Assembly: GCA_013115145.1 (NCBI GenBank)
Contig: JAAPAO010000548.1
Span: 1 to 24,212, forward strand
Source of the DNA: Perkinsus chesapeaki
Taxonomy: Eukaryota > Perkinsozoa > Perkinsida > Perkinsidae
Direction: 5' to 3'
DNA: 24,212 nucleotides
The notes beneath the pieces are model-generated. The model did no database searches. It saw only the letters and a program-made list of their open reading frames with translations, and had not been told where the DNA came from. Made by a program: the position numbers and the translations under genes. The first letter of the stretch is position 1; every line of letters begins with the position of its first letter. Shown in pieces: positions 10,601-20,618 of this stretch.

Positions 10601-13600
10601 TTACCTGTAAGAACTCTTCAATGTCAAGTAAGGCATTGGATGAAAATAGGATTTACGGGGATTACTCAACTTGACCTCATTCGTATCTTTGTGTGCATGC
10701 GTGCATCGATTATCGTCCGCATTCTCTTCAGTCTGTTGTGATGGTAAGGGTACTTATCTCGGGGACAGTCCTCGAGTACCCGACCTGTCCGCGGAGTCTT
10801 GCCGAGCAGAAGCCGATCCTGCCGCGACCAATCAGTAAGAAGCCCGCGCAAGTTCGAATCCCACAGATGTCATTATTAGATCTAGAGTATTCGGGAAGTG
10901 GGTTGTTGTCAAGGATGACTACTGTGACGTGACAGCCCAGTACAAGAGCTTGCTTCTGTCAAGTAAGGAAAATCCATGTAGTTGAGGAAACAAAAAATGA
11001 GAGCAGTTTGTTCGTTACCGTTTGTGGCTCCGTCTGCTATTATTCATACCGATTCCCCCGTACAATCAGACTAGTACGTTCCTGAGGCAAGATTTCTTCG
11101 GACTTTTTTGTGTAATAAAAAATTTAAAAAAAATTAAATATTTTTTTGTGTCTCATAACATTGTTGTTTAGATGCGAAAGGTATGATAGTTATCACCAAC
11201 AGAACGGCTCAACCTAATAAGGATTATCAGGTCAGTAGATTATGATGCTGATACTCGACACTTCGACTTGAAAAAAAAACTGAAATTTACGAAAAATAGT
11301 GAAATACTTTTTGCACGACTTCGTACTATTGCGTATAACAAAATTACAAATTATCTTGTTGTCTTTAATCATTGCAGTAGCAATTCGCCGCATCTAGTTG
11401 CAAAGACGTTTATTAGTATATAATTACACAGTAATGTAGAAGTCTATATAGTTAGCGACTTCACCTTGTACCTTTTCATTAGTGTTTATTATACATATCA
11501 ATCGGGAGCGTGAAGTCCATAAAGTCTTTGTAAACACTAAAGAGCCAATAAAGCATTCTTAATCTCTTGTCTACTTCATTTACTCCGATGCAACTCGACT
11601 CACCGTCGAAATGTCTCCATCTCCACTTCCAGGTTAACGTCTATCCCACAGAGGCTTCTCTGATGACGATGCCATTGGTAAGTTGTAAGCCATCTCCGCT
11701 ACTTGATTGATTACTTCTAGCTGGTGATTGATTCTGCAAGTGAAATCGCAGTGCAGCTGCTGGAGAAGTTCAGCTCTGGAGTTCTACGAGTGTAAGTAGC
11801 GCTCGCCCAGTTGATCGATTATATCTTAATTTCAGTGAGATCTCCGATGAAGCGGTTATTGGAGTCACACCTGGCCTGGCTACGGTGTACTCTATTGAAG
11901 CTGGTTTGCGTGTTTATGACACCGGCAAAGGGGCAAATGAGAATAACAGTGTTGGGCATTATAAGAATATATTCGACAGTGCTCCTGGTGGTGGACTTGT
12001 TTTATGGATGGAACACAGTGAGTATCGATAAGTATCCGACGAAGAGGAGCATTCGATATTATTTCGATACCTTAACTCAACTTATCAGACCGAATCTACT
12101 TGATGAAATTTGACTATCGCATCTTCGTTGCCGGTAGATTGCGGCTGATCACATTACTTAGTTTAATAGTTATATTTCTACTAATAAATCGAGGACACAC
12201 AGCCTGTCGTGAATATTAAATTACCGACCGAGCGAAGCGAGCGGAGCGTCTAGTACCACTTCACTATCACCTTGTGCGTGCGTGCGAACTGCAAATTATC
12301 CAGCAGCTCGATAATCTAGAAATGTTATGAGTACATGCTATGCACCATTCGATAGCTCTTGCTCTGGGGATACTAGCAAAAATACGAAAAGTGGCTCCTG
12401 ATTCCATCTTGAAGGTTCACGGGCCCAAACAATTTCTCCGCAGAGAAATGACAGACCTGAGGATCGAACTTGCGTCCATCTATCAGAAATTACTGATGAT
12501 TCGCCGAGCTCGGTCCCTCCTTCAAGAAGGCCTGGTTATATATTTTGTAGCGGTATATTTTATTGATATACGCGACAAACAATGGTCGAAATTCCCTGTC
12601 CAATATTCCGTGCCACTCGACGAGTCTTGTAGTTTGCGTTATTAGGTGATGAAAGATCTCTGCTCTTTGTTTGCATTCGTGACGAAGGTGACCCTAATAA
12701 ATCCGAAGGTCGAATTCATATATACGATACGGCTAGACCGATGGTGGATGTCACATTAGTAAGAGCTATTAGCATCACTTATCACCGTTTACCATAACTG
12801 GACCTACCGGCTTGGTATACGTTCGTTGAGGTTTGGTCATCAGAAACCATGGCTCGAGGATGACAGGCTCTGTAGCAAATAGAAGTACTTGAAGAAGTGT
12901 ATTAACTTCTAAACTTGCTCGAGTTCGTCTTTCTGCCGAGTCATCTGTGATTTTATTATACCTGATGGAGCGATATCATTCCAGCAACCTTTTTAGGTCT
13001 ACACTGTACCGGGCGATCTTAAGTGCAGAAATAACGATTTCCACGATGTGCATATAATTGACAGAAAAGTGACCGCGGCGCAATGTCCCGGTAAGTACGT
13101 AGAGTAGATCTTACCGTCTTGAGTCGCACCATATCAAACAAACACCTTTGCGGAAGTAGGAACCAGAGAGCGAGCATTTTCTAACTTGTAGTGTTAGGAT
13201 GCTTCGTTTCAGGAATCAGCGGTGTGCAAATGTATGTCACCACAGTGCTGGATCCTAATGACAAGAATCGGATATATTATTATGACACAACCGACATACG
13301 AAGTAGGACTTGTTTTATAGATCGGATAGAATCACGAGTTTCAGAAAGGATTCATTAATTTATGATTTTATCAATTTTTCGCCTTTTTTCTCTTCTAAGT
13401 TCATATAAGATCTCCCGCGCTGGTGGGTTCTTGATTCGACCTTTTTCATCGTTAATCTGACTCGCGAATTAGCTGTTCTAATTTTGATGGATTTTCACTA
13501 TTTGCTGTATCCTCGTGGTAGGTAGCCCAGGTGGATGCGTGAAGTTACGCGATTTGGTTTTCTGTGCTTTATTTTTTAGGTTGGAGAATGCTCCGTGAGA

Positions 13601-16600
13601 TACACGCTGACTGGGAATCATCAACCGATGGCCTTGGCAATGTCAGGTGAGTCTGTGCAAGATTGTGTCGTATTTCTGTCCCTCTATATGATTTATCAAT
13701 ATGTTTAGTCGAATCGTAACAACAATTGTTAATGTCATCCTTCTTCTGCCGACACTAGTAGGTATTAGAGACACGATCACTTTGTGAAATTCGCTTTTTT
13801 TGGGTACAAGGTAGTAGCCTACGTCAAAAGTTGTATATTCGAAATTGAGATCAGTTTTCAAATGAAGGGGAGTGTTGCTGTCATTTTTTAATATGTATAT
13901 TCACGTATAGTGTTCTGGTGATGAATTCACTCGGGCAACGCCACAAGCGTCTCCGTCTCCCTCTGCATGGCATTGAGCCTTCCTTATCTATGCTTGATCG
14001 TATCTGGAGTCAATGAAAGCATGCGGGCATCTTGTCCTTTGTATTTTCTGCCGCCTCAGATATACTCCCGATGGCCTTTGGCATGCAGTTACTTGGCATT
14101 GCGATAGTCGGTAAAGATAATTGTATATTACCTTGCTCATAGATGGTTCAGATGGTGCGGAGACAACTACGGCGAGAAGCTCTATTGGCTTTCATCGTAT
14201 TGTCCCGGTACACCATCAGCAAGGACAACTACACCTTTCGTTACAAATATACCAATTTCGAGAGGAAGCTTCGCGAAGGTCGGCGCCGGGCATTGCCAAC
14301 TGATGCCAGCTCTGGCCTGAGAAGTTGACATTGTTGGTTTGATCGGACATGTGCGAACATGTCCCTGCGGGGGTGAATCGGTGTCCGCATGTCCGCGGAC
14401 AGTGTTCCATATGGAATTTGTGTCGTACATGTGACATCGGTGCTGTTCCAGGGGTGACTGATTCGAAGGTGAAATCTAGTTCCAGTGAAGTAATAGATAG
14501 AATGATTAACTCTGGAATTGTAATAGTGGACTAGTCACCCTTATCTACTATTCGAGAGCATGAGCTGGAGTAGCTGTTGTTGTTCCTATCCTGTTAATCC
14601 AACATTGGTCAGAGGGGTAGACAATAGGGCATCCGATGTGGTGCGATACTTCTATGTACTACTTTTCCGTTACCATAGGAGGCCTTAAAACGTGGGGAGG
14701 GACAGTTTGCACAAACTTCCACGAAGCAACCTACAACTTTTCTCTCTGGCCTGCCTGTCGGTTGTCTCTACTTGTTGATAAAACCCCCCGCGTCATGAGC
14801 TCTGGTCATGTTGTTCCTCAGGACATCGCTTGCTCCTCTACTGGCATCTGCGCTATTTCAATGACATTCGACGGTGTCGCCTTGGGTAAGCCCTCGATCA
14901 AAGTGGTTGACTATAATGTATGATTCTTTGCACAGTGGCCTCCAACAACAATTCCAGCAATCAATTCTCCTTGCTTGGCTCCATCAAACAGGAATCCTCT
15001 TACCTGGATGAGCTTCGAAAGTAAGCCTTATTGTTAGCGGTAGCACATCCTCATTGGAATAATTGCGCCATATGGCTGCCCTCGATTACCTTTGAGATTC
15101 TTGATCGTCGAGATCCGCTCATCGTAGGACCTCTGTATCTATTTTGCCGAGTAATACTTGTGAATTGACAATCTCGGAATTGTCAATAGTTTCTATCTTA
15201 TCTTACTTCTTGAAGCGTCTATCAACTTCGAAGCCGTTTAATTCGAGCAACACTTGACCGATGTAGAACTCCGTACATGTCAGATTCTACACCTTCCAAT
15301 CCAATCCTTGGCTTCGACTCTTCGCTGGTGCACAGAGGATTATAGCAAGCAAGAAATATGATAACACTTGGTAGAGCCCCCTTCCTCGCAACATGCAAAT
15401 CCCACTGTACGGCAGGTTCTACGAGTTCTCGACGTTGGACGGGCAGACCTTGTTCAACTCCCCTGAGAGAGATACTGTGGTCGTTAGATCGCTAAGGAAG
15501 GATCGAATGTACGCCGAATCTCTTGCTCACCTTTCAGAAATAATTTCGCGGTGCTGTGTATTCGGTACTTCAGTTACTCCTTCACGTTGAGTGGCTACGA
15601 GGCACCAGCAGCTTCGACGAGCATCGGTGAGCCTGACAGCCTCGGCGGACCAGAGTTCATTATGGGTGTTCAGATCCGAACCAGAAATGGCGATTTGACC
15701 TTAAGTGTGGATCAGCGTATCCACAACCAGGAAATGCTCGGGAGGCCGCGGAGTGTCCTTTGACTCTAGCGGCCATGGAAAAACATCAGAAGTAGGCTGC
15801 TGCTACTGCTGTTTCTCGAGATTGTCAACTGCAGCTACATCTTATGAAAACTTTCGCGATTACTGTTGTGACTCGCACAGTGCGAGGAGGCTCCTATCGA
15901 TTCTGTGCTTGTCAACTTTAAAGAGACGGCTGGAAGGGTTGTTATTTTATCAACGGTGTAATGTCGTGATACTTTTTCAGGGCGTTAGCGGCTGCTTATC
16001 CCTCCTTCATTCCTGGTTGGCCATATCACTGCTGCTCCCCTCACTATGGCATGTGCGGCAGTGGCCCTCTGTTCTGCGATTGCTATGGTTGTGTCGATTA
16101 CCATGAAGTGTAAGGTGTCTGGATCGTGGAACGGATAGAAACGTTGCTTTATCAGATACGGGATGGAGATACCTGATCGTCACCAAATCATCATGTAAGC
16201 CAGCAGCCACTCAGCCATACGGCGTCTATCATTTCACTGTCAGAGTCGACAACGGGAGCTACGTTCCAGCGTGGCCTTATTGGATCCTTATTATGCTGAC
16301 ACCATGCATTATCTGTTTTGTTGTGCATCGCTGCAGTAGGAGCTGGCAACTGCTCTGATGGAACGTCTATAGTTTAGTCTCAAAGAGATTGGAGCAGCGT
16401 CGTTCACAAAATTTGACCGGGCCTCCAATGCAAGACCCCTCCTACTTGCAGGGTGAGGAAACGTGCCGTTTTACGAACTCATCCGCTGGTGACTTGAGGG
16501 GTAATCTTGAATTGAACGAGCGGTGGCAGAAGTCATCTTGGGTGATTCCTTGTTCACGCGATACCGGCAATTGGCAACGAAATTTTCGATAATTGTTTGA

Positions 16601-17236
16601 ATTGTTTCCGGCAAGGGAATTCTCGTCACTGTAACGCTTTATAGTCTCTTCGGCGATTTGCTTGACCAACAGAAGCTGTTGGCAAGAAAGAAAATCGCAA
16701 AGAAAAAACAGCTGCTGTCGAGCAGCTCAATAATAGTCGTTGGTCCTGGTGGCCAGGATCTTCTAATTCTGTCCAGTGTAAATGCGTGCAATGATTATAC
16801 TAAGGTTTAAAACTGGAGACTTTATGCACAAAAAATGATATCAAATATAATCACATTACGTGGGGACTTTTCCACGGTTTAGAAAGTGTATGTATTAATA
16901 TCTATCTTAATGGCAGGTATGCATCTCGCTTATGTTGTTGGAAATCCTGTCGAAGATGAATCTGTATTGGGCAATATCGTCACAAGTGAAGTAAGTCACT
17001 CACTGACGAATTACACTCATGCTGATGCTTTCAGGAACGACCGGTGAATTCAGCACCACCTGGGGAGGAAAGTAAATTAAGTTGTTTTGCTCGAGCTACT
17101 TGACTTCTCAGATAGCAATCAAGCGGAGTTGCCCGGCAGTAGCCAGTCTACTGGCGATGGAAATACTCATGTTGTGAGCGGCACGGCAGCACGCAGTGAG
17201 ATCGCTCGGGTGCCGTCCTTCAACAGTGTTAATTAA
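7611..17236 (+). CDS. large type I membrane protein with PA domain and hevein-like motif, 35 exons
   Basis: Exons: 7611-7719, 8238-8366, 8893-8965, 9142-9203, 9241-9458, 9560-9633, 9674-9788, 9887-9967, 10094-10142, 10732-10834, 10880-10962, 11172-11230, 11633-11677, 11721-11791, 11836-12017, 12646-12758, 12997-13090, 13213-13302, 13580-13646, 14060-14110, 14143-14278, 14403-14519, 14621-14885, 14936-15020, 15416-15508, 15538-15716, 15754-15791, 15881-15957, 15981-16109, 16139-16335, 16378-16452, 16673-16777, 16917-16990, 17035-17071, 17112-17236. All borders are GT-AG; the total is 3600 nt (1199 residues). Residues 1-20 are a signal peptide (HGVLLAAACVAISAG). Residues about 340-425 match a protease-associated domain (GKWVVVKDDYC, NAKGMIVITN, MPLLVIDSASEIAVQLL). 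Residues about 955-995 hold CCSPHYGMCGSGPLFCDC, like the core of hevein-type chitin-binding domains. A membrane segment lies near 1042-1060 (WILIMLTPCIICFVVH). A polar tail follows, ending RVPSFNSVN. No protease active-site motif was found. DGLWHAVTWH near exon 20 faintly recalls LamG folds. Least certain: exons 26-29. Confidence 0.72.
14111..14142 (+). other. 32-nt intron
   Basis: The intron runs from GTAAAG to CTCATAG. It joins CG with A to give Arg between the segments WHCDS and WFRWCGD. Unspliced reading would shift the frame, so it is needed by the gene model. Confidence 0.65.
15509..15537 (+). other. 29-nt intron
   Basis: The intron runs from GTACGCC to CACCTTTCAG with a clear pyrimidine tract. 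It joins AT with A to give Ile and restores the frame of the NNFAVLCIRYFSYS segment. Confidence 0.6.
15958..15980 (+). other. candidate 23-nt intron
   Basis: The intron runs from GTAATG to CTTTTTCAG. It removes an in-frame TAA and joins GT with G to give Val between VVILST and ALAAAYP. A 25-nt alternative exists in another frame (donor two bases earlier). This is the least secure of the short introns. Confidence 0.4.
16110..16138 (+). other. 29-nt intron
   Basis: The intron runs from GTAAGGTG to ACGGATAG. It removes an in-frame TAA right after GCVDYHE and joins GT with A to give Val, leading into NVALSDTGWRY. The continuity of the Cys-motif exon into the membrane-segment exon depends on it. 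Confidence 0.65.
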
Positions 17237-17689
17237 GGTTCATCCAAAGGATGACTTCGGCTGTGTAAATGAAATCTTGACGTTGTGACAAGCATGATAT
17301 TGTTGTGAAAATGAAGTCTTCCGCGTGCAATTCGGTGTTGTTCTGTTCACAAAGTAAGGAGGAAACGGAAAAGTGAGCATACTGTAGAAAAAACAAGAAA
17401 CATGAAAAGTACCAAAACCACAACACTTGCGATTGCGGGAGGCTGCCCGATAACAACCCTACTTGCATTGGAGCTTAAAAACCGCACTTGCGTAAGTTGG
17501 GTAACATACTTGATGAGGGGAATAAAAGGATTAATGTTGAGTGTAAAACCAGCTCGAATGCTCAACGCGTATTATGTCATTGAATGAGACGGAAGCGTGA
17601 TAATGGGTGACGTTAGTCAGATATGACACGTAGGCAACTGTGACCAGATTCGATTGTAGATAATCAGCCTATTCAGACTTGATACCATC
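17237..17689. other. intergenic, no supported gene
   Basis: Short open frames exist on both strands (for example plus 17402-17587 and minus 17565-17347). They overlap one another and none shows a convincing family motif or splice structure. Confidence 0.4.
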
Positions 17690-17753
17690 TTGGTCGTTTA
17701 ACTCAGCTGGATAGAACGGATCAGATAGTCGTAGATTCGAATCGTGCACCCGG
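17690..17753 (+). pseudogene. tRNA-like relic of bacterial or organellar type
   Basis: TTAACTCAGCTGGATAGAAC matches the D-arm region of bacterial-type tRNAs, and GTCGTAGATTCGAATC matches a T arm spaced somewhat too close. The anticodon arm is shortened and the acceptor strands hardly pair, so this is at best a decayed tRNA. It could come from organelle DNA, or be chance. Confidence 0.3.
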
Positions 17754-17885
17754 TATTCAAGGGGTAGTTAACGGTGATAAACCTCAAGCGGTACACCAAG
17801 AGTCGCATAATACTACACCAAAATCAGAGGTGTAGGGTGATGCCTCTTGACATCTGCACGCATCGTCCACCTCAATAAGGCGTCT

Positions 17886-17889
17886 AAAA
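17886..17889 (-). terminator. Pol III terminator of tRNA-Ser
   Basis: TTTT on the minus strand begins five bases beyond the 3' end of the tRNA-Ser gene. Confidence 0.65.
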
Positions 17890-17893
17890 TGCA

Positions 17894-17975
17894 CGACACC
17901 TGAGGGATTCGAACCCTCGCGGGCAGAGCCCAACGGCTTAGCAGGCCGCCGCCTTAACCACTCGGCCAAAGTGTC
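17894..17975 (-). tRNA. tRNA-Ser (anticodon GCT)
   Basis: It is 82 nt and reads serine codons AGC and AGT. Acceptor strands GACACTT and AGGTGTC pair fully (one G-T). Box A is TGGCCGAGTGG. The anticodon arm is GCGGC and GCCGT around loop CTGCTAA. A long variable arm, as in class II tRNAs, is followed by the T arm with GGTTCGAATCC (box B). Discriminator G is typical of tRNA-Ser. There is no intron. Flanking genes lie well away, unlike the nested tRNA-Pro. Confidence 0.93.
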
Positions 17976-18286
17976 CTTGACGATTAGAGCCCCACCTACC
18001 TTTCACGTACATGCTCTGTGCGAGAAATAACTTGCGCACCCGCTACGCTTTGTGCGTAACTTTTGACAGATCCCTCGATCAGGGTGCCATTCGCGAATGT
18101 GAAATATATAAGGGAAACCCCGAATGGTCAGCTATACCACCAGCTCTTCATTCACGCATATGCTGAGTATGATGGGATTTGACATAACATCATCGATGTT
18201 TTCGAGCTTTCACAAAATACCCAAAAGTTATCTGTATAGCACAAGAGATTGTGTGTAGCATAAAAATAGCGACTACACAGTGTAGT
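17976..18286. other. intergenic, 5' flank of tRNA-Ser
   Basis: No gene is seen on either strand in this stretch of about 310 bases. Confidence 0.4.
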
Positions 18287-18544
18287 CTACACTTCGAGGA
18301 GTGCTACTGTGTTCTGGGCTAGGGCAGACTCACCGTCGAGTTGGGTGTATCTCGTTCGCCCCAGCGCGCTGCGAGATATCCACCCGTTGTTCACGAATCG
18401 GGTGTTGCAAAGCTGAGTTGCAATGTCGTTGGCTTCAACTCCTGTGGCTGGCTCAAGAAATGGCATAGATCGTAAGCCATCATTAGGCGCTATCCGTTCG
18501 ATTTTTTGCTTCGGTTTCGGGGAGGTGTCAGTGTCGCCTGCCAT
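18287..18544 (-). CDS. small hypothetical protein, 85 residues
   Basis: I chose the ATG at 18544, giving MAGDTDTSPKPKQKIER as N-terminus and a stop at 18289-18287. The protein is soluble and hydrophilic, with no membrane segment or known motif. The frame stays open upstream only to a GTG (18598). A plus-strand frame (18423-18713) overlaps it and is also open, so coding status is uncertain. It could also be one exon of a longer gene. Confidence 0.35.
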   Translation of the reverse strand: MAGDTDTSPKPKQKIERIAPNDGLRSMPFLEPATGVEANDIATQLCNTRFVNNGWISRSALGRTRYTQLDGESALAQNTVALLEV

Positions 18545-18598
18545 GCCAAATTCACACCTGTATAGTCCTGTGACTATTGTGATGTACACTGACAGCAC

Positions 18599-19121
18599 AC
18601 TGGCACATGATGAGCAAGCGGTGCGTCACCCGGTGACTTACACCACTTGTCTCATCTTCTCCCACACTCCTCGGAAAAGAAGGAGGCCTTTTATGACAAT
18701 GACAGTCTCATAGCAAAATCTTGCTAATTTATTACACCAACACGCGGCGCCAGGTGATTCTCTTTCTTACTTGTCGAACGTGCAAGCGGAGTATGATTAT
18801 AAGACACAACTAAGATTATAAGACCTTCAACGCAACTTGAGTTATCGACGAAAATGGTTATGCTGGAAATGATGTCTTAAGAGCTTTGTCACCTCTCTGA
18901 CTCACATTTGAGCTAATAGGCTACGTCGGGGACGTTTAGATTTGTGACAGAAAGGATAATACTTATTGTATACAAAATATGCCAATATAAACATAGCAAT
19001 GAATCATTGTTGGAGAGTGAAGCCCACAACCTCGTCAAATCAGCAGGGTGCTAATCCAGGACGACACCAGAATATATCGTAATCTTCCCGAAATGACAGA
19101 GATGTAGGTAACAATGTTGGC
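18599..19121. other. intergenic, no supported gene
   Basis: This is the 3' flank of the TIR-like membrane protein gene. No ORF or RNA gene is supported here. Confidence 0.4.
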
Positions 19122-20618
19122 CTAAACTGCTGGATGGTTGCTAAGAACACATCGAGGGCAATGTGTCCAATATACCAATGCAACTGCGGTAATGGGTAGA
19201 ATAACGAAGAACCACGGGTATGAGCTGTTCGTAAACAAAACCATTGCTGGTGGCCCGTAAAAGAAGAGAACGCCTTGCGTTGCAATCAACTGGGTAACAC
19301 TGTAAAGGAGGGCAAATAAGACCACAACTGTGATATAGAAGCACTTGGCGAGAGTGCTCTTGTACTCAAGAACATTGCCCATACGATACGATATCACAAC
19401 GAATAGAGGCGTGCGGCACGCAAGCAACACATGCAACAATAATGTACTCCGAATAATAACACTCCAAGAGTACTCCCTAAACTCGTTATTCCAAGCAATA
19501 GCACATGCCAAACGAGGGCACAGGGCCATCACATATGGAAACATGACAAAGGCCACTATCTCAATCGGTAAAGCCGAATCAGAAGTCTTCATTGCAGTGC
19601 TTATTCGTGGCCAGCTATCCCGTATACAATTATCAAAGTTTTCCTGCGAGCCATACCACTCGGATATTCGACAAGTCAGCAATGCAGTATCTTCCGTGAA
19701 CGTACATTGCGCTGACGTCATTGAGAAGTGTTGAATTTGCTTATTCAACTCCATCTTCGCAGGGACACAGTAGAAAAGTACGATTAGACCTACTCCAACC
19801 GATAACGCGGCCTCGGTTACGGACCAGCAAGCATAAGGGACCCACCGTTGTATCTGTGTATTGCTTGGAATCGCGGCGTTCACGCTCTCAGCTATAATAA
19901 TAAACGCGATCTCAAACCAGACGACCACGTGGTAAAAGCGCCCAAACCGAGCCGACAAGCAAGCAATTGAGTTTGGTCCATGACTACGGAGGTAGCTAGC
20001 CAACTCGAACACGCACCAAAGCCTCGAGAAGTACTCCGGGGTCCAAAGGATAAGGAGTTTATCAGACCGATTGAGATATGCCTCCATATTCGTGAGCCCT
20101 TCCTTCATTGCAGCCAAATCAACTTGAGGGATGCAACATTTATCGAGAAACACCATTCTCTTGTTGGTTCTATTCGGTACTAAATAACCGAACCACATAC
20201 CGAAGAACATGGCAAAGCCACCGAGGACTTGAGTAGCAGCAACTGCCTCTCTCTTACCAGCAGGTAGAAAGTACGTGGCAACAGATAATGGAATAACAGT
20301 GACAAGCATTGCAATGTAACCAAACTTGACATAGAGATTGGTAACAAGTGTCATATGCTTCCAGAAAGGGCTACCTGACCATGAGTGGCTCAGAAATATA
20401 TCTAACTTCTCGACTGGTCTGGACAGGCTGTAAGATTCCTCGGATGCCTCAGAGTTGAGGAATAAATGGCGCCTCCCGGTGATGTCATGTAAACTAATGC
20501 CTCGAATATGGGGCTCGAGCATTGGTACTTCCGTAGGCATAATGAAGTCGATGAGAAGAACTGTCAAACTAAACATGACGGACGGAATGCGGCTTATAGT
20601 AAAGTGAGGGGATCTCAT
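19122..20618 (-). CDS. polytopic membrane protein with TIR-like motifs, intronless
   Basis: It is 498 residues in one uninterrupted exon. Residues 72-80 (LDIFLSHSW) look like the first strand of a TIR domain. Residues 155-166 (MVFLDKCCIPQV), 187-192 (KLLILW) and 198-210 (SRLWCVFELASYL) look like the rest. WCVFE (201-205) matches the WCxxE motif whose Glu (205) is catalytic in NAD-cleaving plant TIR domains. Unusually, two hydrophobic segments (about 100-118 and 130-147) separate the first strand from the remainder. Further membrane segments follow, about eight to ten in all. A start shortly after an AG (TTCTGAAG then CATG) would suit trans-splicing. Similar TIR-like membrane proteins are, as I recall, common in dinoflagellates and Perkinsus. 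Function is unknown. Confidence 0.8.
   Translation of the reverse strand: MRSPHFTISRIPSVMFSLTVLLIDFIMPTEVPMLEPHIRGISLHDITGRRHLFLNSEASEESYSLSRPVEKLDIFLSHSWSGSPFWKHMTLVTNLYVKFGYIAMLVTVIPLSVATYFLPAGKREAVAATQVLGGFAMFFGMWFGYLVPNRTNKRMVFLDKCCIPQVDLAAMKEGLTNMEAYLNRSDKLLILWTPEYFSRLWCVFELASYLRSHGPNSIACLSARFGRFYHVVVWFEIAFIIIAESVNAAIPSNTQIQRWVPYACWSVTEAALSVGVGLIVLFYCVPAKMELNKQIQHFSMTSAQCTFTEDTALLTCRISEWYGSQENFDNCIRDSWPRISTAMKTSDSALPIEIVAFVMFPYVMALCPRLACAIAWNNEFREYSWSVIIRSTLLLHVLLACRTPLFVVISYRMGNVLEYKSTLAKCFYITVVVLFALLYSVTQLIATQGVLFFYGPPAMVLFTNSSYPWFFVILPITAVALVYWTHCPRCVLSNHPAV

Noticed and set aside
10850-10875. A tRNA gene around GTTCGAATCCC
   Set aside because: The motif sits in a 45-nt intron between two well-supported exons; there is no room for a tRNA and the arms do not pair.
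12340-12645. Plus-strand ORF of 101 codons, and a minus-strand tRNA around GATCGAAC
   Set aside because: Both fall in the 628-nt intron 12018-12645. The ORF has no family features and the T stem of the supposed tRNA does not pair.
14349-14534. Separate 61-codon gene
   Set aside because: The second half is exon 22 of the large PA gene; the first half is intron with hairpins.
16389-16592. Separate 67-codon gene
   Set aside because: Its first part is the cytoplasmic-tail exon 31; the donor at 16453 and the phase match to 16673 explain it better.
17402-17587. Small ORF after the PA gene
   Set aside because: Overlapping frames on both strands are equally open and none has a motif or splice support.
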